Assembly (NCBI GenBank): GCA_949935795.1
Contig: CATLFX010000021.1
Location: forward strand, 1-42,544
DNA length: 42,544 nucleotides
Source: an uncultured Oscillospiraceae bacterium
GTDB taxonomy: Bacteria; Bacillota; Clostridia; Oscillospirales; Oscillospiraceae
Reading direction: 5' to 3'
Positions 14,070 through 22,088 of the stretch are shown here, in pieces (position 1 is the stretch's first letter; the number at the start of each line of letters is the position of its first letter). Under the pieces are notes generated by a model. The model did not search any database and was not told the origin of the DNA. It saw only the letters and a program-made list of their open reading frames with translations. Position numbers and translations under genes: made by a program.

Positions 14070-15107
14070 ATGTTAAAGCCCCAACGCCTTTGCCCCGGCG
14101 ACAAGATCGCCATCGTCTCCCTGTCCAGCGGAATGCTGGGGGAGGAGCAGTTCCTCCACAAATACTACCTGGCCAAAGAGCGGCTGGAGCGGGACTACGG
14201 CCTCCAGGTCGTGGCCATGCCCAACGCCCTGAAGGGCAGGGACTACCTGTACCGCCACCCGGAGGCCAGGGCCCAGGATTTGATGGACGCCTTCCGGGAC
14301 CCTGAGATCAAGGCGGTGTTCACCGCCATCGGCGGGGACGACACCATCCGGCTCCTGCCCCACATCGACTTCGACGTGCTGCGCCGCAACCCCAAAATCT
14401 TCACCGGCTTTTCCGACACCACCACCAACCACTTCATGATGTACAAGGCGGGGCTGGCGTCTTACTACGGCGGAGCCGTCATGACCAACTGGGCGGAGTA
14501 CGGGGCCATCAACGAGTACACGGCGGAGGCCTTCGACAAAACCCTGTTCCACCCCCAGGACGCCTGGACCATTCCCGCCAGCGGCTTTTGCAGCTATGAG
14601 ACGGACAAAGTGTGGTGGGACGAGGCCAATATCAACCAAACCATCCCCCGGTTCCCCAACAGCGGCTATGAAATCCTCCAGGGGGAGGGCAAGGCGTCCG
14701 GCCCCCTGTTGGGCGGCTGTGTGGAGGTATTCTTGATGTTGTTCGGCACGTCCCTGTGGCCCTCCCCCGAGGAATGGCGGGGCAAGCTGCTCCTGCTGGA
14801 GACCAGCGAATCGGACTCCTCCCCCGGTCTGCTGGCCTGGGTCCTTCGGAACCTCCAGGCCCAGGGGGTGCTCCACGCCGTCAACGGCATTGTGGTGGGT
14901 AAGCCCGCCTTTGCCGACAAGCTGGAGCCCTACAAGGAGGTCTACCGCAAGGTGGTGGGGTTCGAGGCCGGGCTGCCCGACCTGCCCATTTTGTACAACG
15001 TGAACGTGGGCCACGCCTACCCCATCGGCCTGTTCCCCCTGGGGCTGGAGTACGAGATCGACTGCGCGGCCAAAACCCTGACCCTGCTGGAGCCCGCCAC
15101 CCTGTGA
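14070..15107 (+). CDS. S66 family peptidase (LD-carboxypeptidase/MccF-like)
   Basis: A 345-residue serine peptidase of family S66, whose members trim L,D-peptide bonds of murein peptides or detoxify microcin C-like compounds. The nucleophile is Ser115 in FTGFSDTT, matching the usual position; the other triad members are likely the Glu in LLLLETSE and the His in VNVGHAYP. N-terminal LCPGDKIAIVSLSSG and TAIGGDDTIRLLPHIDFD are family signatures. There is no signal peptide, so it is cytoplasmic. It starts 11 bp after aroE and so shares the aromatic transcript, without a known link to that pathway. The longer, MccF-like layout (W-W-D-E insert) makes LdcA-type recycling uncertain. Confidence 0.87.
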   Translation: MLKPQRLCPGDKIAIVSLSSGMLGEEQFLHKYYLAKERLERDYGLQVVAMPNALKGRDYLYRHPEARAQDLMDAFRDPEIKAVFTAIGGDDTIRLLPHIDFDVLRRNPKIFTGFSDTTTNHFMMYKAGLASYYGGAVMTNWAEYGAINEYTAEAFDKTLFHPQDAWTIPASGFCSYETDKVWWDEANINQTIPRFPNSGYEILQGEGKASGPLLGGCVEVFLMLFGTSLWPSPEEWRGKLLLLETSESDSSPGLLAWVLRNLQAQGVLHAVNGIVVGKPAFADKLEPYKEVYRKVVGFEAGLPDLPILYNVNVGHAYPIGLFPLGLEYEIDCAAKTLTLLEPATL

Positions 15108-15123
15108 CAAAGGAGGCCCCCTT

Positions 15124-15984
15124 ATGGAGCTCACCGCCAACGCCAAAATCAACCTGACCCTGGACATCCTGCGCAAGCGGGAGGACGGCTACCACGATCT
15201 GCAGATGGTGATGCAGTCCGTCACCCTGGCGGACCAGCTCACCGTCGCCCCCGCCCAGGGGGAGGAGGGAACGGCGCTGTCCGACCTCCACTTCCTGCCC
15301 ACCGGGGGGAAGAACCTGGCTCAGATGGCCGCCGCCGCCTTCCGCGCCGCCACCGGCCGGGGTGGCGAGGTGGATGTGTCCATCCGCAAGCGCGTCCCCG
15401 TGTGCGCCGGGCTGGCCGGGGGCAGCGCCGACGCCGCCGCCGTCCTCCGGGCCATGAACGGGCTCGCCGGGACGGGGCTGTCCCTGGAGGAACTGGCCCA
15501 AATCGGGGAGCGGGTGGGGTCGGATGTGCCCTTCTGCGTGCTGGGGGGCACCGCCCTGGCGGAGGGCCGGGGGGAGCGCCTTACCCCGCTGGCCCCTCTG
15601 CCTGCCTGTTATATCACCCTGTGCAAGCCCCCCTTTTCCATCTCCACCCCCCAGCTCTTCTCCCGGGTGAACGTGCGCAAAATCGTCCGCCGCCCGGATA
15701 CCGCCGGGGTGATCGCCGCCCTGGAGGCCGGAGACCTGGCGGGAGTGGCACGGCGGATGTACAACGTGTTTGAGGACGTGCTGGAGACCCGCCGCCTGGC
15801 CGAGATCAACGAGATCAAATCCGTCCTCATCGACTGCGGAGCGCTGGGAGCCTCCATGTCGGGAAGCGGGCCGTCGGTATTCGGCCTGTTCGCGGACAGG
15901 GACCGCGCCCAGGAGGCCTGTGACTGCCTGCTGGAGAGCTACCGTGACGTATTTTTGTGCGCCCCCGCCGGGCCAAATGTATAA
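15124..15984 (+). CDS. ispE: 4-diphosphocytidyl-2-C-methyl-D-erythritol kinase
   Basis: A 286-residue GHMP kinase of the non-mevalonate isoprenoid pathway that phosphorylates CDP-ME at the 2-OH. N-terminal ANAKINLTLDI contains the catalytic Lys; REDGYHDLQMVMQSV is the substrate loop; the ATP-binding glycine/serine motif is VPVCAGLAGGSADAAAV; the C-terminal GHMP motif is GASMSGSGPSVFG. ATG at 15124 follows AAAGGAGG, 16 bp after the S66 peptidase. Its end overlaps the -35 element of the spoIIR promoter, and read-through is stopped by the hairpin just before spoIIR. Confidence 0.95.
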   Translation: MELTANAKINLTLDILRKREDGYHDLQMVMQSVTLADQLTVAPAQGEEGTALSDLHFLPTGGKNLAQMAAAAFRAATGRGGEVDVSIRKRVPVCAGLAGGSADAAAVLRAMNGLAGTGLSLEELAQIGERVGSDVPFCVLGGTALAEGRGERLTPLAPLPACYITLCKPPFSISTPQLFSRVNVRKIVRRPDTAGVIAALEAGDLAGVARRMYNVFEDVLETRRLAEINEIKSVLIDCGALGASMSGSGPSVFGLFADRDRAQEACDCLLESYRDVFLCAPAGPNV

Positions 15985-16008
15985 AAGTAAAAAACACCGT
16001 CCATACTG
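15979..16008 (+). promoter_or_regulatory. Sigma-F-like promoter of spoIIR
   Basis: GTATA (15979-15983), 15 bp, then GTCCATACTG (15999-16008). This matches the forespore sigma-F pattern GYATA-N15-GGNNANANT except for T instead of G at the second -10 position. The -10 lies on the 5' arm of the hairpin at 15989-16041. The same arrangement precedes the spoIIQ-like gene. Confidence 0.6.
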
Positions 16009-16041
16009 TACCCACAAACGTACATAGGACGGTGTTTTTTT
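15989..16041 (+). terminator. Terminator-like palindrome joining the spoIIR promoter to its ribosome site
   Basis: AAAAAACACCGTCC (15989-16002) pairs perfectly over 14 bp with GGACGGTGTTTTTT (16027-16040). A seven-T run (16035-16041) directly precedes the spoIIR ATG at 16042. It is a good intrinsic terminator for transcripts coming from ispE and also hides GGTG, the only plausible ribosome site of spoIIR. Confidence 0.75.
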
Positions 16042-16668
16042 ATGAACATTACCTCTTCTTCCAAGCTGCGCATCTGGGAGGCGGCCCTGCTGCTGGCCTT
16101 TGGCATCACCCTCACCGTGGGCGTGTGGGCCAACGCCAGCGAGGCGGCCCTGGCCGACCGGGTGCTGCGCCTCCACGTGGTGGCCAACTCCGACTCGGAG
16201 GGGGACCAGGCCCGGAAGCTGCTGGTGCGGGACGCGGTGCTCTCACGGGCCTCCCAGCTGCTGGACGGCGTTCAGGACCGCCGGGGGGCGGAGGAGGCCC
16301 TGGCCCCCCACCTGGAAGAGCTGGCTCAGGCGGGGGCGGAGGCGCTGGCCCGGACGGGCAGCCGCGACCAGGTGTCCGTCGCCCTGGCCGACCAGTGGTT
16401 CCCCACCAAGGAATACGACGGCTTCTCCCTGCCCGCCGGGCAGTACCGGGCCCTCAAGGTGACCATCGGGGCGGGGGAGGGCCGCAACTGGTGGTGCGTG
16501 GTGTTCCCGCCCCTGTGCCTAGCCTCGGTGGCGGAGGAGTCCGTGGAGACGGCGGCGGAGGGCGTTTTGTCCCAGGACCAGGTGGCCCTCATCACCGGCC
16601 AGGACGGGGGCTATGTGCTGAAATTCCGGCTTATCGAGTGGTGGCAGGAGCTGACGGGCAATATCTGA
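16042..16668 (+). CDS. spoIIR: Stage II sporulation protein R
   Basis: SpoIIR is made in the forespore and secreted into the intermembrane space, where it triggers SpoIIGA to process pro-sigma-E in the mother cell. This 208-residue protein has an N-terminal membrane/signal segment (about residues 14-31, AALLLAFGITLTVGVWA). Family motifs follow: LRLHVVANSDSEGDQARKLL, VRDAVL, then WFPTKEYDGFSLPAGQYRAL and GEGRNWWCVVFPPLC. The length is near normal. The start at 16042 comes straight after a T-run and has only a weak GGTG ribosome site. The sigma-F-like promoter and overlapping palindrome suggest forespore-only expression. Confidence 0.95.
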   Translation: MNITSSSKLRIWEAALLLAFGITLTVGVWANASEAALADRVLRLHVVANSDSEGDQARKLLVRDAVLSRASQLLDGVQDRRGAEEALAPHLEELAQAGAEALARTGSRDQVSVALADQWFPTKEYDGFSLPAGQYRALKVTIGAGEGRNWWCVVFPPLCLASVAEESVETAAEGVLSQDQVALITGQDGGYVLKFRLIEWWQELTGNI

Positions 16669-16671
16669 TTC

Positions 16672-16703
16672 AAAACAGCGGAGGGCTTGGCCCTCCGCTG
16701 TTT
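16672..16703. terminator. Bidirectional terminator between spoIIR and the DUF1846 gene
   Basis: AAAACAGCGGAGGGC (16672-16686) pairs with GCCCTCCGCTGTTT (16690-16703) around a TTG loop, with A-run and T-run on the two sides. It would end spoIIR on the plus strand and the DUF1846 gene on the minus strand. Confidence 0.85.
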
Positions 16704-16711
16704 CGCGTTCG

Positions 16712-18199
16712 TCACTTGTGATAGAGCTGGCTCCCCTGATACCGGGGGGCGCAGGTGAGGCGCAGGCCCAGCTTGGCGTAGGTCCCGCTGTCGGCGGCGG
16801 TAAGGATGACGGAGGAGTGGGCCTCGCAGTCCCGGAGCTTGTCCAGGCTGTCCAGGGCCTGGGCGGCCAGGGGGACGGTGGCGGTGGAGATGGCCAGGGC
16901 GATGAGCACCTCGTCGCTGTGGAGGCGGGGGTTGCGGCTGCCCAGGTGGCCCACCTTCAGCGCCTGGATGGGCTCGATGGCCTCCCGGGAGATCAGGTGG
17001 GTCTTGCGGTGGACGCCCGCCAGCGCCTTCAAAGCGTTGAGCAGGGCGGAGGCCGCCGCCCCCATCAGCTCAGAGGTCTTGCCCACCGCCACCCGGCCGT
17101 CGGGGAGCTGGATGGCTGCGGCGGGCTCCCCCGTCTCCTCCGCCTTGTCCTCCGCCGCCTCAATGACCGGCCGCAGCTCGGGCCCGGCGTGGGCCTGCTT
17201 CATCAGCAGCTCCAGCTTGTACACAATCTCGTCGCTGCCCTGGCCCCGGCGGCGGTCGCACAGGGCGGCGTAATACCGCCGGATGATCTCCTGTTTGGCG
17301 GCGGCGCACACCGCCTCGTCATCCACAATGCAGCTGCCCACCATGTTCACCCCCATATCGGTGGGGGACTTGTAGGGGCTCTCCCCCATGATCTCCTCAA
17401 ACATGGCCTGGAGCACCGGGAACACCTCCACGTCCCGGTTGTAGTTCACCGTGGTCTCCCCGTAGGCCTGGAGGTGGAAGGGGTCGATCATGTTCACGTC
17501 GTTCAGGTCGGCGGTGGCCGCCTCGTAGGCCAGATTCACCGGGTGCTTGAGGGGCAGGTTCCAAATAGGGAAGGTCTCGAACTTGGCGTACCCGGCCCGC
17601 ACCCCCCGGATGTGGTGGTGGTAGAGCTGGGACAGGCAGGTGGCCATCTTCCCCGACCCGGGGCCGGGGGCGGTGACCACCACCAGGGGCCTTGTGGTCT
17701 CGATGTAATCATTTTTGCCAAAGCCCTGGTCGGACATGATCCGGCCCACGTCGTGGGGGTATCCCGGAATGGGATAGTGGAGATACACCTTCACCCCCAG
17801 GTCCTCCAGGCGGCGCTTGAACAGGTCCGCCGCGGTCTGGCCCGCGTACTGGGTGATGGCTACGCTGCCCACGTACAGCCCCTCTCCCCGGAAGGTGTCG
17901 ATGAGCCGCAGCACGTCCTCGTCATAGGTGATGCCCAGGTCTCCCCGGACCTTGTTCTGCTCGATGGCGGAGGCGTTGATGACCACCACCACCTCCACGC
18001 TGTCCTTCAGCGCCAGCAGCATCCGAATTTTGCTGTCCGGGGCGAAGCCGGGCAGCACCCGGGCGGCGTGGTAGTCGTCAAACAGCTTGCCGCCGAACTC
18101 CAGGTACAGCTTGCCGCCGAACTGGGCGATCCGCTCCCGGATGCGGGCGGACTGGGTGTCCACATACCGCTGGTTGTCAAATCCAATTTTATTCCCCAT
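16712..18199 (-). CDS. DUF1846 domain protein (ATP-dependent zinc protease-type annotation, function unknown)
   Basis: A 495-residue protein matching the full length of the conserved DUF1846 family of Firmicutes and Actinobacteria. The start at 18199 gives [12 protein letters not shown], the family N-terminus. Conserved stretches are [61 protein letters not shown] (a glycine-rich, P-loop-like segment) and [11 protein letters not shown]. No catalytic function is established for the family, though a structure is known from Streptococcus. It lacks membrane segments and is cytoplasmic. It follows thiI on the minus strand with a 146-bp gap. The call is by family recognition only. Confidence 0.88.
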   Translation of the reverse strand: MGNKIGFDNQRYVDTQSARIRERIAQFGGKLYLEFGGKLFDDYHAARVLPGFAPDSKIRMLLALKDSVEVVVVINASAIEQNKVRGDLGITYDEDVLRLIDTFRGEGLYVGSVAITQYAGQTAADLFKRRLEDLGVKVYLHYPIPGYPHDVGRIMSDQGFGKNDYIETTRPLVVVTAPGPGSGKMATCLSQLYHHHIRGVRAGYAKFETFPIWNLPLKHPVNLAYEAATADLNDVNMIDPFHLQAYGETTVNYNRDVEVFPVLQAMFEEIMGESPYKSPTDMGVNMVGSCIVDDEAVCAAAKQEIIRRYYAALCDRRRGQGSDEIVYKLELLMKQAHAGPELRPVIEAAEDKAEETGEPAAAIQLPDGRVAVGKTSELMGAAASALLNALKALAGVHRKTHLISREAIEPIQALKVGHLGSRNPRLHSDEVLIALAISTATVPLAAQALDSLDKLRDCEAHSSVILTAADSGTYAKLGLRLTCAPRYQGSQLYHK

Positions 18200-18345
18200 A
18201 GTTGTCTGGGCCGCGCCGTCAGGCCGCGGTCCATTCCCCCTCTCTGCGCATTCCAACAAATTCTAGCACAAATCCCTCCGTCTCACAAGGGGGAATTCCC
18301 GCGGGCCGCGCTAGCCGGGCTCCTCCGTCCGGCACAGCAGGCGGG

Positions 18346-19518
18346 TCACAGATCGAGCATCACCCGCTCGATATTATTGACGGCCTCGTTTACGAGTCCA
18401 TCAATGTCCAGCGCTTTCTCGGCCTCCTCCAGCTCCTCCGGCTTGGGCTTGGTCCGGGGATGCTTGGGAGTAAACACCGTGCAGCAGTCCTCGTAGGGCA
18501 GGATGGAGGTCTCAAAGGTACCGATCTTCCGGGAAACGCGCACAATCTCCTCCTTGTCCATCCCCACCAGAGGACGCAGAACGGGCACGGTGCACACCGC
18601 GTCGGTGCACACCATGGCGTCCAGGGTCTGGCTGGCCACCTGGCCCACCGACTCCCCCGTCACCAGGGCCTGAATGCCGTTTTTCTCCGCCACCCGGCAG
18701 GCAATGCGCATCATAAACCGCCGCATGAGTATGGTGAACAGCTCCTCGGGGCAGGAGCGGCGCAGCTCCTCCTGAATCTTGGTAAAGGGCACCACGTGGA
18801 CGCACTGCTTGCCCGTGTAGGGCACCAGCAGCCGGGCCAGGTCCAGCACCTTCTCCTTGGCCTCCGGGGAGGTGTAGGGATAGGAGTAGTAGTGGATCAT
18901 GTCCACGATGACCCCCCGCTTGGCGATCATCCAGGAGGCCACCGGGGAGTCGATGCCCCCGGACAGCAGGGACAGGGCCCGGCCCCCCATGCCCACGGGG
19001 AGGCCCCCCGCCCCCGGCTCCGGGTCGGCGTGGATGTATGCGTCGAAATCCCGCACCTCCACATGGACCGTCAGCTCCGGGTGGCGCATGTCCGCCGTCA
19101 GATGAGGGTAGCGGTCGTGGAGCTCTCCCCCAACGTACTGGGACAGCTGGATGGAGGTCATGGGGAAGGTTTTGTCCGCCCGCTTGGACTCCACCTTAAA
19201 AGATTTGGCGGCCTGGAGCTTGTCCCCCAGGTACTCCACCGCGCACTTGACGATCTCGTCCTTGTCCTTGGGGCAGGCCTTGGCCCGGCACACTCCCACC
19301 GCCCCGAACACCTTGCCCATGGCCTCCCAGGCGCCCTCAAAGTCGGCGTTTTCGTCCAGGGGCTCCACGTAGGTGGTGGACTGGCGGGTATACACCTTAA
19401 AGGAACCGTATTTTTTCAGCCGCCGCTTGGCGTTGCCCATCAATTTCTCCTCAAAGCCCCGGCGGTTCAGGCCCTTGAGCACCATTTCTCCCTGCTTGAG
19501 CAGGATGATCTCTGCCAT
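18346..19518 (-). CDS. thiI: tRNA 4-thiouridine synthetase ThiI (no rhodanese domain)
   Basis: It makes 4-thiouridine at position 8 of tRNA. The start at 19518 gives 390 residues: an N-terminal ferredoxin-like region and THUMP domain (about residues 1-165, MAEIILLKQGEMVLKGLNR onward) and a PP-loop AANH domain with LSLLSGGIDSPVASW. GESVGQVASQTL and CTDAVCTVPVLRPL follow. The C-terminal rhodanese-like domain of the E. coli enzyme is absent, as in most Firmicutes, where sulfur comes from a partner cysteine desulfurase. No desulfurase gene is next to it; upstream are a MITE and recG. Confidence 0.94.
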   Translation of the reverse strand: MAEIILLKQGEMVLKGLNRRGFEEKLMGNAKRRLKKYGSFKVYTRQSTTYVEPLDENADFEGAWEAMGKVFGAVGVCRAKACPKDKDEIVKCAVEYLGDKLQAAKSFKVESKRADKTFPMTSIQLSQYVGGELHDRYPHLTADMRHPELTVHVEVRDFDAYIHADPEPGAGGLPVGMGGRALSLLSGGIDSPVASWMIAKRGVIVDMIHYYSYPYTSPEAKEKVLDLARLLVPYTGKQCVHVVPFTKIQEELRRSCPEELFTILMRRFMMRIACRVAEKNGIQALVTGESVGQVASQTLDAMVCTDAVCTVPVLRPLVGMDKEEIVRVSRKIGTFETSILPYEDCCTVFTPKHPRTKPKPEELEEAEKALDIDGLVNEAVNNIERVMLDL

Positions 19519-19584
19519 AATATCCCTTGCTTTCCTCTTTAGTCCCCCTATTTTACAGGGCGGGACGGCCTGTGTCAAGATTTA

Positions 19585-19745
19585 GAACCTGTATTCACAG
19601 CCTCAAGCGCTGTCTGGACGGGTCTTTTCCCGTCATGCTTCGTTGTGATTTCTTGAAATAAACACAATGATTCCTGCGAAATCCCGCCTCGCCTGATGGG
19701 AAAATCCCTCGCCCATCCAGCGCAATCGGCTATGAATACAGGTTC
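19585..19745. mobile_element. 161-bp MITE with perfect 13-bp terminal repeats, TTA duplication
   Basis: GAACCTGTATTCA (19585-19597) and TGAATACAGGTTC (19733-19745) are perfect inverted repeats. TTA flanks both ends (19582-19584 and 19746-19748). Positions 19638-19691 match 53 of 54 bases of the reverse complement of 856-909 in the first MITE, although the two have different terminal repeats. No transposase is present. The right-hand TTA is, on the minus strand, the TAA stop codon of recG. Confidence 0.85.
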
Positions 19746-21818
19746 TTAGCTGAACAGCGCCCCGTTCTCCTGGAACAGCTCCCGCACCCGTTTTTTCAAC
19801 AGCCGGTGGGAGGGCTTTTTCAGCTCGGGATCGGCGGCGATCAGCGCCTCCGCCGCCTCCCGGGCCTCCTTCAGAAGCTCCATGTCGGCGGCGAAGTCCG
19901 CCACCTTTAACTGGGGCAGGCCGTGCTGGCGCTTGCCGAAGAAGTCGCCGGGCCCCCGCAGGCGCAGGTCCTCCTCGGCAATCTGAAAGCCGTCATTGGT
20001 GGCGCACAGGGCCCGCAGCCGCTCCCGGGCCGTCTCGCTGCGGCTGGCGGTGACCAGCACGCACCAGCTCTGGTGCTTCCCGCGGCCCACCCGGCCCCGG
20101 AGCTGGTGGAGCTGGCTCAGGCCGAACCGCTCCGCGTTCTCAATAATCATCAGCGAGGCGTTGGGCACGTCCACCCCCACCTCAATGACGGTGGTGGACA
20201 CCAGCACGTCCAGCTCCCCGCGGGTGAAGGCGGCCATGGCCTCCTCCTTCTCCTTTGATTTCAGCCTGCCGTGGACAAAGCCCACCCGCAGGTCGGGAAA
20301 CACCCGCTCCTGGAGCTCGTGGGCGTAGGCGGTGACTGCTTTCAGGTCCATGGCGGGGCCGTCCTCCCAGCCTCCGCCGTTCTCCTCCACCGAGGGGCAC
20401 ACGATATAGACCTGCCGGCCCTCCCCCACCTGCTTGCGCACAAAGCCGTACATCCGCGCCCGTTTGTCCTCCCCTACCAGCAGGGTGGTCACCGGGGTGC
20501 GGCCCGGGGGCAGCTCGTCCATGACGGACACGTCCAGGTCGCCGTAGATGATGAGGGCCAGGGTGCGGGGGATGGGGGTGGCGGACATGACCAGCACATG
20601 GGGCGGGGCAGCTCCTCCCTTTTCCGCCAGGGCGGAGCGCTGGGCCACCCCGAAGCGGTGCTGCTCGTCGGCGATGACCAGCCCCAGGTCCCGGTACTCC
20701 ACCCCCTGGGAGAACAGGGCGTGGGTGCCCACCAGCAGGTCGATCTCTCCCGCCGCCAGCGCCGCCAGCAGGACCTTTTTCTCCTTCCCCTTCACCGACC
20801 CGGTGAGCAGGGCCACCCGCACCCCGGCGGGGGCCAGCAGGGCCTCCATAGTCCGGGCGTGCTGCTCCGCCAGCAGCTCGGTGGGGGCCATCAGGGCGCA
20901 CTGCACCCCGTTTTTCGCCGCCGCCCAGGCCCCGAAGGCGGCCACCGCCGTTTTGCCAGAGCCCACGTCGCCCTGTACCAGGCGGTTCATGGCCCTGCCC
21001 GATTTCAAATCGGCGGCAATGTCCTCCATGGCCCGCCGCTGGGCGCCGGTGGGGGCAAAGGGCAGCAGGTCGGCGAAGTCCTCCGGGGCCCCCTCCATCA
21101 CCCGGCCCTCCCCGGCGGACCGCCGGTCCTTCAGCTGGGCCAGGCCGCAGGTGAGGACGAACAGCTCCTCGAACACCAGCCGCCGCCGGGCGATGGCCAG
21201 GGCCTCAAAATCCGTAGGGTAGTGGATGTTTTTCCGGGCAAACTGGGTCTGGCACAGCTGGTGCTCCCGGCGCAGCCGGGCGGGGAGGATCTCGGGCAGG
21301 CCGTCCAGGCAGCCGTCCACCGCCCGGCGGGTGAGCCCCGCCAGCAGGTTGTTGGAGATGCCCGCCGTCAGGGGGTACACCGGCATGATGAGCCCGGTGA
21401 ACCGGGCGGTCCCCTCCCGCTCAAACACCGGATTGGTCATGGCCAGCTGGCTTCCCTGCCGCTCCACCAGGCCGTAGAAGATGAAGCTGTCCCCCCGGCC
21501 CATCACCTCCCGGATGTAGTCCTGGTTGAAAAAGGTGATGTGCACCGTGTCCGTGTCGTCCACCGCCTTCACCTTCACCAGGGTCAGGCCCCGGCGGACG
21601 AAGCTCACCCGGGGGGTCTCCGCCACCATGGCGGACACACAGCAGGGCCGGTCCTGGGGGGCGTCCCTGAGGGCGTGGCACTCCCGCCGGTCCTCGTACC
21701 GCTGGGGCAGGTGGTCCAGGGTGTCCCCCAGGGTGCGCAGGCCCAGCTTCTCCAGCTTTTTTCCCCTGGCGGGGCCCACCCCCGGCAGGTCGGTCAGGGG
21801 GGTCTCCCGGGTCAGCAT
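19746..21818 (-). CDS. recG: ATP-dependent DNA helicase RecG
   Basis: RecG (690 aa) reverses stalled replication forks and branch-migrates recombination junctions. The start at 21818 follows GAGGAGGTGA. Order: an N-terminal helical/wedge OB-fold region (DLPGVGPARGKKLEKLGL, then an OB fold around residues 60-150), helicase motif I GDVGSGKTAVAA, motif II ADEQHRFG (a D-E-Q-H box), motif III MSATPIPRT, and motifs V-VI with STTVIEVGVDVPNA and HQLRGRVGRG. The C-terminal RLRGPGDFFGKRQHG is the RecG signature. The stop codon coincides with the target duplication of the MITE, but the C-terminus appears complete. Confidence 0.96.
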   Translation of the reverse strand: MLTRETPLTDLPGVGPARGKKLEKLGLRTLGDTLDHLPQRYEDRRECHALRDAPQDRPCCVSAMVAETPRVSFVRRGLTLVKVKAVDDTDTVHITFFNQDYIREVMGRGDSFIFYGLVERQGSQLAMTNPVFEREGTARFTGLIMPVYPLTAGISNNLLAGLTRRAVDGCLDGLPEILPARLRREHQLCQTQFARKNIHYPTDFEALAIARRRLVFEELFVLTCGLAQLKDRRSAGEGRVMEGAPEDFADLLPFAPTGAQRRAMEDIAADLKSGRAMNRLVQGDVGSGKTAVAAFGAWAAAKNGVQCALMAPTELLAEQHARTMEALLAPAGVRVALLTGSVKGKEKKVLLAALAAGEIDLLVGTHALFSQGVEYRDLGLVIADEQHRFGVAQRSALAEKGGAAPPHVLVMSATPIPRTLALIIYGDLDVSVMDELPPGRTPVTTLLVGEDKRARMYGFVRKQVGEGRQVYIVCPSVEENGGGWEDGPAMDLKAVTAYAHELQERVFPDLRVGFVHGRLKSKEKEEAMAAFTRGELDVLVSTTVIEVGVDVPNASLMIIENAERFGLSQLHQLRGRVGRGKHQSWCVLVTASRSETARERLRALCATNDGFQIAEEDLRLRGPGDFFGKRQHGLPQLKVADFAADMELLKEAREAAEALIAADPELKKPSHRLLKKRVRELFQENGALFS

Positions 21819-22041
21819 GGTATCACCTCCTCGCCGCAAGCTTCATATCCCTCGCCTTCACCTGGGGTGAAGGCTCGCTCATTGCGCTGCGGCTCGTCTC
21901 CCCACAAAGCCAAAGGGCGGCTTCGCGGGGCCCCGGCTCTTGCGGACAGCCGTAACTTTTCATTAGTTTACCACATCTTCCCCGTCGAAAACAATCCCCA
22001 GGGGGATTTTTCCACCACATCGGATTTTTCCGGCGGGACTG

Positions 22042-22071
22042 GTATAAATTGTAACGCCTCCGTCCACAATA
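22042..22071 (+). promoter_or_regulatory. Sigma-F-like promoter of the spoIIQ-like gene
   Basis: GTATA (22042-22046), 15 bp, then GTCCACAATA (22062-22071). Same spacing and the same single departure (T for G at -10 position 2) as the spoIIR promoter at 15979-16008. Its -10 element likewise falls on the 5' arm of a palindrome that covers the ribosome site. Confidence 0.6.
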
Positions 22072-22085
22072 GGGCCGGAGGTGTT
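22053..22085 (+). promoter_or_regulatory. Ribosome-site-masking palindrome of the spoIIQ-like gene
   Basis: AACGCCTCCG (22053-22062) pairs with CGGAGGTGTT (22076-22085) over 10 bp with one G-U pair, extended by CC/GG. The whole ribosome site GGAGGTG (22077-22083) is inside the 3' arm, seven bases ahead of the ATG at 22089. RNA started from the promoter at 22042-22071 would begin beyond the 5' arm and leave the site free. Confidence 0.65.
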
Positions 22086-22088
22086 GTT

